Assembly: GCA_018292915.2 (NCBI GenBank)
Contig: JACVVK020000460.1
Span: forward strand, 478,935 to 542,934
DNA length: 64,000 nt
Reading direction: 5' to 3'
Source: Batillaria attramentaria
Lineage: Eukaryota > Mollusca > Gastropoda > Batillariidae
The notes under the pieces were generated by a model that worked only from the letters and a program-made list of their open reading frames with translations, did no database searches and was not told the DNA's origin. A program made the translations under genes and the position numbers. Positions 11,672 to 24,600 of this stretch are shown here, piece by piece (positions within the stretch are counted from its first letter, which is position 1; every line of letters starts with the position of its first letter).

Positions 11672-12112
11672 TCAGTTGTAGGACGGGGCCGTTCCTAGTC
11701 CTTGTTTTTTTTTACTGAACAAGAAAGCGAAAAAAAAAAAAAAAAAGGTTGTTTTTTCAACAGGAATACCAAAAGAAGTGTTTCCCCGTTTATATTTGTC
11801 TGTTGTTGAACAATTCGGCGCAGAACACAATTGCAAGCCCGGCTTTTGTGACTGATCAGGGTCGCTTTCCACTTTCCGCCATGCTGTCACTAAAGGGGCC
11901 AGATCTAGGATGCGCGCTAACAACTCTTCGCGTTGTCCCGCTATATCTCTCTTACGAGGGCAGGAGTGACGCGTCTTTCTGATTCCAAGGTCTTTGCTGA
12001 TATCGTCCGAGTCGCCGGGACTGATCCCGGGCATGGCTTTAAGGACGTTTCTCAGACCGATGACTTGAGTTCCATCAGTGTTTAGTCGTGCTTTGTAAGT
12101 TATCGGTTTCAA
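11672..12112 (-). CDS. Uncertain 146-codon open frame
   Basis: A minus-strand frame of mixed composition (starts MKPITYKARLN, includes CPRKRDIAGQREELLARIL and LAPLVTAWRK) that degenerates into a poly-Phe stretch where it crosses a poly(A) run at about 11729-11746. I recognise no domain. No splice partner is evident on this strand. It may be the first exon of an unseen minus-strand gene, but chance is as likely. Confidence 0.15.
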   Translation of the reverse strand: MKPITYKARLNTDGTQVIGLRNVLKAMPGISPGDSDDISKDLGIRKTRHSCPRKRDIAGQREELLARILDLAPLVTAWRKVESDPDQSQKPGLQLCSAPNCSTTDKYKRGNTSFGIPVEKTTFFFFFFAFLFSKKKQGLGTAPSYN

Positions 12113-12499
12113 ACTCAGTGATGACTCAGTTGCGGTTCGATATTATAGCGGTATGCCTTTGAAAATATACTGTATTTAAAATACTTCGCAAATACATGAA
12201 ACATGTAAAGGTTTCGTCAATGATACCAGAGACATAGCCTACCAATGATACGTCGGGTACGACCTCGACCTCTTAGCCACGTGACTGGGGTTAGTGTGCG
12301 TAAGTGCTTGAGAGTTTGCTCCCCTGCTACACTCCCCCTCCCCCCCCCCCGACCTAATGTGCCTGCCACATTAGTCTAAAGGAGAAAAAAATCAAAACAA
12401 AACAAATGCAGCATAGTTCGAACACAATCCTAATAAAAAAAATCATTAAAACCAATCTTCAAAAATCATTAAACATTCAACCAAAGACCTTTCCAAGGT

Positions 12500-12743
12500 C
12501 TTTGATTCAACACCAACGAGAGTTTGCTCCCCTGCTACACTGTGGCGGGGGCGACCCTTTCAACTCCAAGGCGATGTCACACACGCGGACTGATGGAGTG
12601 ACATTTCTACGCAAGGGTCGAGCGGTCTGCTGTTGATTCTGAAGGTTGACACATTTGCTGTAGTTGCATTTTAGCGAGATGAGCGTACGATTGGCTACGC
12701 ACAGTGAGGCACCGGTCGTCGAACAAAGAACGCAATGAAAAGG

Positions 12744-12772
<29 letters not shown>
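12500..12772 (-). repeat. Dispersed repeat ~270 bp (copy 1)
   Basis: The minus strand of this segment matches 28552-28830 (+): both run from a (GT)n tract through TTTTCATTGCGTTCTTTGTT, ACTACAGCAAATGTGTCAA and ATTTCTACG/CGTAGAAATGTCACTCC to CAGGGGAGCAAACTCTCGTT. Class unknown; no coding signal. Confidence 0.65.
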
Positions 12773-12774
<2 letters not shown>

Positions 12775-12816
12775 ACAGAGAAATATCGACGTGCATAGTG
12801 TAGTAAACTAGGTCGA

Positions 12817-12990
12817 AATCCTGGTTTCCTCAGCATTTGCAAGCGTGGATGAATCGTTCATTCCTTGTACCAAGAGAGCTGTAACTGGTATAAAGAGGAG
12901 GAGAAGGGTAGTTCAGGATCCATGTACCTATATGTTGGACAGCAAAGCAGATTCGGTACTTCTGCTACAGCTGTTAGTGCTGGAGTGTAT
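12817..12990 (+). CDS. Candidate upstream exon of the ARM-Tudor-Schlafen gene
   Basis: After an acceptor-like ctggtttcctcag, one frame is open for about 57 codons and reads DSKADSVLLLQLLVLECMML, an amphipathic Leu-rich helix like the armadillo-type helices of the next exon. It then meets TAG, and I found no convincing donor that would join in phase to the exon at 13670. It may be a real 5' exon with a weak donor or chance. Confidence 0.22.
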
Positions 12991-13333
12991 GATGCTGCCT
13001 CAGTCCAGCAGCTAGCAACCTGGCAAGAATTCAAATTTAATCCATATTCAAAAATACTTCATTGTTCCTTTTAACTTGAAATATAGCAATTTAAAATGGA
13101 AAGTCTTTGGTCATTTGGACTTACAGCTGGAAACAAAATAAGGATGAAAAATTAAAATTCTAAGCCAATAATTAAACAATATAAAATTGATTTGGCTTGT
13201 GCAATAATTTAATCCTCCCCCCCCCCCCCCAAACAAAACAAAACCAAAAAAAAAAAACCAAAACAAAACAAAACAAACCAAAAAAACTCAAAATAATAAT
13301 TAACTTGCAAACATCGCATCTATCTTAGTACTC

Positions 13334-13337
<4 letters not shown>

Positions 13338-13380
<43 letters not shown>

Positions 13381-13558
13381 ATGGGGAGCCGGGGTGGCCG
13401 AATGGTAGACCGTTGGACTTTTAATGCCGTGAGTTCGTATCCCGGCTGGGGCCAAATATTTGTGCTGGCTTTTTCATCGTTGCCCCGTCTTTGATGTCAC
13501 CCGTATGTGGTGGAAAAGGACGTTAAACCCCCAAACACCCCCCACCCCCCCACCCCCA
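13338..13558 (+). mobile_element. tRNA-derived SINE, family S1, after a (CA)n run
   Basis: A (CA)n tract at 13338-13374 is followed by the S1 head at 13383 (GGGGAGCCGGGGTGGCCGAA), a slightly deleted tRNA-like region, the usual body, and a CACCC/CCCCCAC 3' end at about 13558. Confidence 0.88.
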
Positions 13559-13669
13559 CACACTTTCAGCTTTATTAATAAATTACAAGTAATAAAGAAT
13601 TATAAGTAAATACTATAACTCACCTTCATTATATTGACTGTTTTTATATATATATATGTCATCATGCAG

Positions 13670-16600
13670 ATGGATGAAGTCCATAGCAGCAGGTCTGTCA
13701 GAGTCTTGGAGGATCCTGTCCTCCTGCATTTGCTGGCCACCATCAAGCAGCATCAAGAGCCCATGTGCAGGCTGGCATCTCTCTTCATGCTCAACAGTCT
13801 CTTCAGGCAGTCACTCGTGCCTCGGCGGGCGACCTTCTGCTTTTCTGAGGGGCTGCTCCTGGTGCTTATGGACATTCTCAGCAAAGACTTTGACCCCAGA
13901 GATCCGAACAACGACGCTCAGCTTTACACTTTGGCAGCGGAGATCATCTGGAGGTTCAGTAGCCTTCCAGTCAGCGAACAGGGCCCGCTGATCTCAAATG
14001 GGGTCATCCGTGGGCTTGTTCAGTTTTTACGGACTGACAGCAAGTATTACCAGTTTACACCTGTTGTTGCTGAGGCGCTGGAGAGAATTTGCGGAGGGAG
14101 ACTTTTCACTGAACAAGAAGTGCGTGCACTGCCGATCACACCCAAGGTTGGTCTGCATTCAGCATACATGCATGTGTAAAGAAGGCAGATTTACTTGAAC
14201 TCTCGGTGAGGTGGGGTTCCATAAATGGAATGGGTGCTAGTCTATTATTTTAAGAGAAGTAAAATTGGAGATGCAGACATCTTGAGATATGAATTTAATG
14301 TATGTTTAGCTGCAGCAAAATAAAAGAGCAGTATGCAGTGCTTTAGTTTAAATATCTGTGGGAAGTCCCTTAACTGTAATATATATTACCTTGGTAAGAA
14401 AGTAATGGGACAATTTGAAAATGAATTAGTCTCAGACTGATGTCTCATGCGGATATGAAACCTTGGGTTTGGTGTACTGATTCCAGAACTAATGTAAACT
14501 TGTCGCCATACTAACAAAGTGATCATGATTACCATGATCCTGTTCGTTTCGTAAACCTGGAAGATCATTCTTTTTGATGTTGGGTTTTTAAACCTGTGAT
14601 CGATGGAAGATGTGAAAGTCTACTGACAGTGACAGTTAACTAGCATTTGTTTTTGTTACAGATACTGGACAACCTGAAGATGTACAACCAGGATGTTGTC
14701 AAGTATTCCAAAGTCCAGCATGTTTACGCCTGCAAACTTTCTCTCCAGCTACCAGATGAGGCCAAGTGGATTTCTCTCGCAGACCTGTTCGTGAGGGAAG
14801 GGTATGCATGGCCCATGTGCCAGTTACAGCAGAAGAAATTGTCCCCACCAACTTCTCCGAGCAGCCGTCCTCGGTCATCACCAGCAAAACTCCCATCTCC
14901 ATCGTCAGCTTCCCCAGAGTCGCCTCCCCTCCAGACAGCCATTTCTGCCACATCAGAAAAATCCATCCCATCTTCAAAACAGTCTACAGTGAAATCTCAA
15001 AGTTCTCCAACCTCCTCACACCACGAGATGGTTCATGATGCGACTGAGGTGAAATTTCTGCGAGCAGTTGGCGGAAATTATTTCTGGGCCCAGATTGGGG
15101 CAGACTCGATCAAATCCGTGAACTCAGTCACACAGTTACTGACAATGGCTTTGCCAGACTTGAAAAATGTGGCACCCAAGATAGGAGAAGTTGTGGCGGT
15201 CAGGCTGGAGCAGGCCGACGCTAACGTCCCGCAGGCGATACGCGGACGCCTGGTGGATGTGCAGGATGCGTGGGTGATGATTCAGTCGCTGGACTTTGGC
15301 TTCACTAAGATCGTGAAAGACAGTGAGATTTTTGGACTGACAGGGACTGTGGCGTGTCTGACGAAGTTCCCACCACAGGCACAGATTTGTTATCTGGCAG
15401 GTGAGCTAACTGATTAACTCATTCTACACCGAGCACGAGTATACTCGTACCAACGTGTTCGTCCGTTGCCGACCAGGCACAAGTATACTCGTACACAGCG
15501 ATTCCCACTTTGAAAAGGTTCCTTTATGGCTCAAGCCCACTGATTTCTTAACCGGTTCACTTCACCCACTTCCGAACTGTTTATGGAAGCAGGAATGCAG
15601 CGTGTTGTGTTCAAAACGAAGAAGAAGCAAATTTTCTCAGAGTTTTTTTTTTTCACACCAGAATTTGAACTGCGTGTATTTTCAAATTTTGAACATTGCC
15701 AAAGCAGAGCAGAGGGGGAGAAAGCTGGAGAACCCAGACTCAACTCGACGCTCGGCCCGAATGAACTGTGCCACATACAAGAGGGAAAAATTCTTAGCCC
15801 AAAAATGGCAAAATGGGATTTGAACCTGACCTCTCCCATCAGTGACAAAGTCTTAAAGCGGCACCTTGCAGGATGAGCAGTTCCCTCCATGTCACAGATG
15901 CTGCCACTACTGAGTCAGTGGTTCTCCGAAAGCGTATTTTAGAGCTTCATAAACTTACGATGTCGTCATTGACCATGTGTGAGTTGCACTGAGACGATCA
16001 CTTTGTCATAGCTACAGTCTGTTTTAATGCAAACGTGTCACTTCACTTGCAAGTGAAGTGGGGCGGCAGGCGCATGCTTTGGCTCTTGTCTTAGCAACAA
16101 CAGCCCCCAAATGGGTCATATTTTTCACTCATCTAAATGATACCATCTCCCTGTCACCATTACAGGCCTAGGTTGGTCTCTGAACCTTGAAAACCTGCAG
16201 GAATGCAGGGTTCGCATTAACTGGCAATTACCAGTAAATTACTGGTTATAAAGAGGAAATACTGGAAATTTTTAAGCTGTCAGTCCCGGGGACTGGTTTT
16301 ATTTTGCTGGGACTGGTTACAGATTTATGGGAGAAAAAATAAAAATGAACAGGCTGATCGTAAAAAGAAAAAAAAATGTTGATGGTTCATACAAATTTTG
16401 TGGCCCAGGCTTGACTAGTGGCACTTGCCTTATCTCTCTGAATTGTGCTTGCAAGAATGTACATCATTATTTGTAGTGCTACCGGATTTTTTTCACAGGG
16501 ACTGGTTTTGCTCAGAGTCGCTGAAAAACGGTCAGGGTAGGAGGCGAGGGTACTGGTTTTGCAAAATCCTAGCGCGAACCTTGGGAATGATGTATGTTTA

Positions 16601-18588
16601 ACCACTAGACCATGGATGACCCCAACCAACCAACTTACCGATCATGACAACTCTGCCTGTGTTCTTTCAGGGCTTCAGGCCCCACCAGCAGATGGCGCCG
16701 CGGTTGAACTTGCTCTGTCAGCGTGTGCTCAGCTGACCAAGTTGTCTCCTTCTGCCAGTAAGCCAGGCTTCTCTCTCCTTATTATATTATGTATAATATC
16801 TCACGTACAGGTGCAAGAATTGTTAGGTTTTAAACTCAATTCCACAGACGTAAAGAGATAGACACACCGCCGCACGCTGCCACCGCTGCGTGCGAGTGTC
16901 GCTATCGCGGCCATCTTACTAATTAATACCAGAACTCAGAGGCTCTGTGTATCTAGGACGCCTCGTTCGAAATACAAAGTTCCTTAGAAAGACGTCATCA
17001 GAACTGACGTAAGATAAAGCGGACCAATGCTGTACGCGCTATGTAAACAGCTGATAGCGTCTGGCCAATGCTATGCGCGCTATGTAAACAGCTGGCACTT
17101 CCAGGTACTAGCAACATGGCGAGCGGCGGCGTCACTTTTCCGGCACCGCGGTGCGTCTATCTCTATACATCTGTGCTCAATTCCTACCAAATAAGTTTGG
17201 GGTTGTGCACCACAGGCCTCACTAAATAAACTCATAATTGATTTATATGACAAATAATTAATTTAAATTTGGCTTAGTGGGAGTGTTGCACTTTGATTAT
17301 ACTCACGTTTGCTGCAAGAACCATTAACTCATTCTACCCTGCGCCCGTGTAGACCACGGGCAGCCTTGCCTGCACTGCCAGCCTGCTCCCGAGCTGTACA
17401 CGTGCATGAAACTCGTTTCGCGAAACCGGTTCGTTTGCGGTAAAAGCTAACCTAAGAAACAGTCCAAGGGAAGTAACTCGTAGTCTACTTCCTTCCTGTT
17501 CGACGCACGTTCGAAATTTTGAATCAGAGCGTTTTTCAGGCATGTATTTGACGAATTTGTGAGCGCTATGTCCAAACATCAGCGCCTGACTGCCAAGCAA
17601 GTGGCAGATGAGATACTTATGGACTCAGATTCAGATTTTGAACCCGAAAATTTGGAAATATCGTCGAATTCGACGTGTTTAGACATGCATGATGCTACAA
17701 GTCATCTTATTCTTAGTCAACACAACCAGTTGTACACAAATCTGCACTTCACATTCTCATAAAAACAAAACCAATGCACTAAACAATACCAAAATCAAGT
17801 ATAACAAACAACAAATACTTGCTGGTCAATGTATAAATTTTGGTGGATGTAGGATATAAACTTTTTTTAGTTACGGGCTTCTTAGTGGAGTGACTGAAAT
17901 TTCTTAGCAGTACAGCTGAGGACCCCCCCCCCCTCCCCCCCAGGCTGGGGAGGCTGCTTAGCCTGTTATGGCGCAGGGTAGAAAGGGTTAAGGAACTGTA
18001 AATCTTGTCTGATTTTTGCAAACAGGGTACAAAACGAAAACAAGTCGAAAACGTAGGGTACTGGTGCACGGTACAAAATCTGTGTACAGTGTACTTACTT
18101 ACTTACAGTGGACGCCGGATATAAGCAACTCGGATATAAGAAAACTCGGTTATTGCCAACGAATTTTTTTCCCCCGGCCAAACTCTTCTTTATTAATATT
18201 AATATTATGTATTACAAAAACTCGGATACAAGAAACTCGCTTATAAGAAAACTCGGTTTTAGGAAAGCAAATTTCTTGTCCCGCTTGATACAAAAACTCG
18301 GATATAAGAAACCGAAAGTACATTTCCAAGAAAATTGCACTCATTGTAAGAAAACGAAAGTACATTTCCAAGAAAATTTCACTCATTCTAAGAAAACAGG
18401 TCAGGTCTGACGTCACTTAGGACAGGCACATGATGGCGCATGATTTTCTTTTCTTGAATTGGTTCTTTACCATTGTGTTGCGTGCAAAATTGAATGTTGG
18501 CAAGAAGAAAAAATACGAGATGCATTTTTGTTGTTCTATTGTTATATGTTGTTTTTATTATTATTTTGTTTTTTTGCCTGATTGGGAG

Positions 18589-18620
<32 letters not shown>

Positions 18621-21600
18621 GTCTGTCTCTGTCTACAGGGCTCGCGTTAAGGAGAATAAAACTATCACTATTAGACTAACTGTTGATCAATTCCTTTCTT
18701 TGACAGTATACGTGGTCCATCTTTCCTCCATCCCCCTTCCCCCTCCCAACAGAAAAAAAGCTAATTTGCAGCTTTTTTCAGCCAAATTAGACACGGAAAG
18801 CATCGCATATCATACTCTAATGGGACGAGTGTTTTATAGATCAAAAGTTGATACATAATGCACTTTTAATATATCCTATAAATACAAGGGAATTCTCTCT
18901 CTCTCTCCCCTTAGTTCTTTTTTGTTTGTTTGTTTGTTTGGTTGGTTGGTTGGTTGTGGTTTTTTTTTTTGTTTTTTTTTTTCTTACCACATGACCGCCA
19001 GCGCTACAGTTGGGAAGCAAAAACAGTATTTTCATGTTCAAACAAAAAAATCTGACATTGAAGGACACAAGCGCACTGGTGTATATTAACTCTACACATA
19101 TATATTCTGTGCAGGTCTTTCAGAGAAACCAGATATTTCTTAATTTAATGCAAAACATACACGAACTGAGAAAAAAGAAATGTTTTAAACCTTTTTTTCA
19201 CTGAACTCGGTTATAAGAAATATTTTTCAAAATACTTTCTTATATCCGACTTTCAGATATAAGAAAACTCGGATATAAGAAACCAAAAAATTCACCCCCT
19301 CGAGTTTCTTATAACCGGCGTATACTGTACTTACTTAGGCCCATGACTCCAAGTGGCGTGTGGTGCTGGATGCTGGCTTCCTGAGGGTGTGTCCAATCCA
19401 GCCCCACTTCTTCCGCAGGATCTGCTTGGCCAGTGGTTCCTGTCCCGCTAGCTCCCGCAGCTCTTCGTTTCAGAAAATTCTGCGTGCATGTGTGTATTTG
19501 TGTGTGCTGCAGCTCTGAACTTCACTGGGAGCTGTGGTTACCAACTGACCAGAGAGTCGGATGAATTGTTTTTTTTTTTTTTTTTTTGCTGCCACAACTC
19601 TTTGCCGGCTCCAATGGTGTTCCTCCCTGGTAATGGGTGGAATCCACGGAGGGCTCGGAAGCTGGGGCAATTTTTATTATGCATGATGATGAAGATGAGG
19701 ATGATGGTAAGATGATGCTATGGAGGTCCATGTGGTTTGGGACTGCGGGACAGGGCCGCATTCCACGCTTCCTGTCATAAATATCCCGGCATTAACCAGG
19801 CCCGGGAACTACGGCACCTGCGGTGCCGGCCGTGTAATCATCCACATCATAAGACGTGTCATACCAATGGAAGCACCCCCAAAGTCGCACCCGTGAAGTG
19901 GGTGAAGCTCGGCTGTGTGGCAACAGCCTCCCCATTGGGCCCATAGCACACCCGCTCTGGGTAGGAGCCGACCTAGGGAGGAAAAATCCCGCTTGCCTCG
20001 GCTGGGACTCGAACCCGGGTCTCCCGGTCCATAGTCCGAAGTGCTAACCACTACACTACGGGGGCCGGTAGTCGGATGAATTGTGGTTCTGAAAGAGAGG
20101 TGACTGCCCAGCTGAGGTCTATTGCAGCGAAAAGCTACCCTGCTGAGTCAGCATGGTCCCTAATCTTGAGACTGGTCGGTTGTCATGAACCTTCTAGCGT
20201 GCTCGAGTTCATGAATGCTGACACACACAAGCATACACTCACACACTCGCAGTTACACGCACCAGCACGTGCAAGTAAGACGCTCGCACAACTTTACACG
20301 GAGAACAATGAACATTTTTCCACATTTACTACGGCTAGCTAGCACGGACACTGAGATACAACACACTGACAAAGTGCACAGTTGACGCGTTAACAGCCTG
20401 TCACTGTTGCCAACAGTGTCTAAACATATTTGCCACCGGCTTAACCGAATTCGGGGTAGCGCTGAACCTCCTTGATGTAGCGTTGTGGAGCCACAGCCAG
20501 ACGCCAACTCTTGCCGCTTGGAGAGCTTTAGGCCGTACACCGCTGCGCTCGCCCACCAGACACCCATCTTGCAGCCGTGTCCTGTCTCCGCTAGCCGCTC
20601 TGCTTCATGGCATGTCTCAGGAGGGAGTGTCTGCCTGACCTCACTGTATTCCTAACATAACCTGCATGAGCAGTGTTCAGACACTAGCGGTTACCTGCAT
20701 GAGGAGTGTCCAGGCACGAGGGCCCCCTTGCCCTTACAAATACTCGTGCCGCTCAGGTGTCCACGCAGGACACAGTTTAGCCGGTGAGAGTTAAAGGTCT
20801 TCTGCTCTATAATTGTTGATAATCACAGGTTAAATGTCAGTCAAATTATATATGTCAATTGGATCTTGACATCTGTACCTGTAGAGGCAAGCAGTCTCTC
20901 AAGAGGGGTGGTCACCCAAAAGAGGTTATACTGTTCTGTGGTTCTTTCTTCCAGCCCCAATGTTGCACGAGGTGGGTATGCTTGGCATATTGCCAGCATT
21001 CTTACAGTGTGGTCACCTGACCATTCAGCTACAGGCGACGCGAACACTGGCCAACATGGCTGCTGTGGCCCGAGTGAACAAGCAGTCCGATTTGTCCGTT
21101 TTCATCAAACCATTGCTAGGTAAGTGAACGCTTCACGGTTTCTTTCTCTTGGCCACAGTCGTGTAGAAATATGTTCGAACGGAGACTAGATCAGTGGATG
21201 AAACTATTGATGCAAGATTTCACTCACTGTCCTAGAACACTTAGCAATCTGGCCATTCACTATAAAATCTGTTGCATTGACGTTGTGATAATAACTGTTT
21301 TTGCCCACACATATCTATGTGGTTTCTATTGTTTGTATGTATACATGTATGTATGTAGGTATACATGGACGCTTATGTTTATGTAGGTATGTATACACAA
21401 TGCTCGCCATGCAATCATTGCCTGTTTAAATGCATGCCCATGTGTCAGACTATGTCTTGATCCTGTATGTGCCTGCCCCTGTATGTATTTGTGTATACTG
21501 AAAACAAGAGTAATTTTAAAAAAAATTTAAAAAATTCAGGGGAACATGCCCCTGGACACTCATAGCACAACGCAAATTCCTTGCAGACAGGTGCTGAAAG

Positions 21601-24600
21601 CTTTGTCACTTCGCCACTGAATGTTACACCTTTTCCTCCTTTTGGGTCGTAGACCATTATTTTAAGCCAGTGATCGCGCTAGGAATTTTGAAAACCGGTC
21701 CCATCAGCGACTACCCCACACTGTCACTCTACAACCTGTGTCAGAACCGGTCCCACGAGAATTAAAACCGGTGATAAGAATTACACTGCAAATCGACCTA
21801 AACTCAATCACAGTGTCGCAACACTGTATCGGTATGAGAAGTAAAGATAGCAGCGAGTCCGTCGCAAGAACGAAGAAGCCCTGGCCAGTGGGGAACAAAC
21901 TATTGTGACAGTGATTAACGTTCGCTGAAACTGGGACCCCCCCCCCCCCCCCCCCCCATCCCCGGCCACAGTGTTTACCGGTCCCAGCAAATTACAACCG
22001 GTCCCTGAGACCGGCAGCTCCAAATTTTTCTGGTATTCTGGTTTTGCAAACGGTATTTTACCGGTAATTACCGGTTAACGCGATCACTACACGTACACGT
22101 ATGTAATTTTGCATGTTCTCCTTGCTGTGTAGATGTGCTGGCCAACACACCCAGTCACGCGCTCACCAGTCAGCAGCGGAATCTGGTTGTCGCCAGCGTG
22201 TCCGCTTTGAACAACGTCGTCGCCTTCCATGCTGAACGCCGCTCTGTGTTCTTGGACCATGAAGGTAACAGCAGCATCACGACTGGTCCCCGTAGTGTAG
22301 TGGTTAGCATATTGGACCATGGTCCGGGAGACCCGGGCTCAAATCCCAACCGAGGCAAGCGGGGTTTTTCTTACCTAGGTCAGTTCCTACCCATGCTGTG
22401 GGCCCAGTGGTGTGGCTGTTGCCACACCACACACTCCACGGGTGCGCCTTGAGAGGTGCTTCCCTTGTTATGACACATCTCTTGATGTGGATGATCATAC
22501 GATGGTGGGCCTGGTTAGCGCCAGGATATTTGTGACGAGTTTGGAATGTGGCCCTGTTTCGCAGTCCCAAACCACATGGACCTCCATAGCATCATCATAC
22601 CATCATCATCATCATCATACATGATAAAAACTGCCCTGGCTTTTCATCCCTCTGAGGAGTACACGTGAATCACACACATTCTCCCATTACAGTCTGGGTC
22701 AGCCCAACTATTTAAGTCTTGAAATTAAGACTTGCATTTGTTTTGAATATTTGTGAGCGGAATAAGGGGATTTGGTCTAGTGGTGAAAGTATTTGACTTT
22801 GAATCCTGAGGTGCCCGCTTCAAATCCCTGGTTGGCAGAAATTTTGATGGATTTTTTTCTTTCCAAATCAAGCCAGAATCACCTGCAGACTTGTTTACGG
22901 TGCTTGTCCCACTGTCTTGTACACATGCACACACAAATATCGAGGTTGCACGCAAAAAATCCCACGTCCATCTTTTGAAGGAGAGTAGGCTGTGGCCAGT
23001 GTCGTGGAAAACAGAAATACTGTTGCACGCATCAAAGTGAATAGAATGAGTGAATGTTTGCTCATAAGGTAGCGCATAGTGGCAGCAGGCTTTCGCTGCT
23101 TTGTCCTTCAGACCTGCAGCGCCATGAGCATTTCAGAAGAGATGGATAATTATGTGCTCTGAGGTGAAGTCTACCATACCATGTACCATGCCATACCAGA
23201 ACAGTTTCCGATATTTGTGTTTGCACAAATGAAATATGTTGCAGGTCAGCTTGTGATCCTGCGCGTGATGATGAGGCATAGGTCTTTGATTCCCATTTGC
23301 AACAGCTGCGCTGCCTTGCTGCGAAACTGCTACCCCGGTTTGGTGTCCAGCCAGGGACACAAGCCAGGAAAAGCTCTCATCAGGTCAGTCACATATACAG
23401 TCAAACCTGTGTAAGGCGGTCACCCAAGGGACTGGGTCAAACTGACCACCTTAGACAGGTGGCCGGGTTATCCAGGGTGTCATGTCAACAGCTAGTGTGT
23501 CAGGGGATCCTCTGGGGTGACCAGGTTAGACAGTGGTTTGGCTTATACAGGTGACCGCCTTGGCAGGTTCGACTGTATATCTATGTATCAGGGATGTCAC
23601 TGGAGCTTGAAACCTATAGGACAAATGTCCTGGAAGGTGGCAGATGAATAGGACATTTGTCCTGATTTGGAACGAAACAGTAGGACATTCTGGCGCGCGA
23701 CAGTAAAGCATTGTAAAACAGGAACCACATAAACACAGGTCAGGGTTAAACTCTTTGCCAATCAGAGGGCTTCTTTTAGGGAATACCACATACCACACAT
23801 CACTCGCTTTGCGTGCGTGCAACTAAAAATATTCTCTGCGCAAGCGAGCAAGCTCCCTGAGTAGCGCAAGACGGCAGCCCTCACTTGGAAAAATGTCGCT
23901 AGTTTGTCCGCGATCAACAGAAATGCAATCGGACATATGACCTCCTCTTAAAATAAAGAATCGGACAGTTTTTTCATCAGACATTTGGCCAAGTCTATCG
24001 GTCATAGTCCTGTGTCCGGGCACCAGTGACATCCCTGATGTATATATACCGTGAATATATTTAGATGCTTTATGCAATTGGGGTGAGCGGTGGTGTAATA
24101 GGTAGCACGTCTGATTTAGCTGCTGCGCTACTGAACGGCCATCACTGCTGTCACGGTGGGGAAGTGTGGGTTCGAGCCCAGGTTGAGCTTGTGATATATA
24201 TATATATAAAGTCAGTATATATATATACTGACTTTAGAAAACAAAGAAAGTCATGCTGGTTCCGCACATCCACAAAAGGGTTTAAAAATGGAAAAATCCA
24301 CATAGGATGATTAAAAATGAAACTCCTTAGAACCGGTGATCAGCTGTTATTCTTGGAAAATGAAACAAAGTATACTGCCCAAATTTTCAGGCCCTCAGCG
24401 GGCCCTTCATCACGGGAATACAACATACAACATAAATGACGTCAAGGTATGTGATACGTAAGATTTATATTCTGAACCTCTATTATGAAAGAACCAATCA
24501 GAACGTAAATAACCTCATTACTATTCTAAAACTGAGAAGAATCCAGAATTATCGCTTACACGCCCGCCAGATCTAGGCGCTTTATATAACACCTTCTGAT

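Noticed and set aside
11672..12112. A confident minus-strand gene
   Set aside because: Kept only as a low-confidence frame: no domain, no splice partner, and its end is poly-Phe from a poly(A) run.
13656..13991. 111-codon frame overlapping the first ARM exon
   Set aside because: Alternative frame of a real exon; no domain and no phase-compatible junction.
14699..14977. Minus-strand frames across the Tudor exon
   Set aside because: Antisense shadows of a well-supported coding exon.
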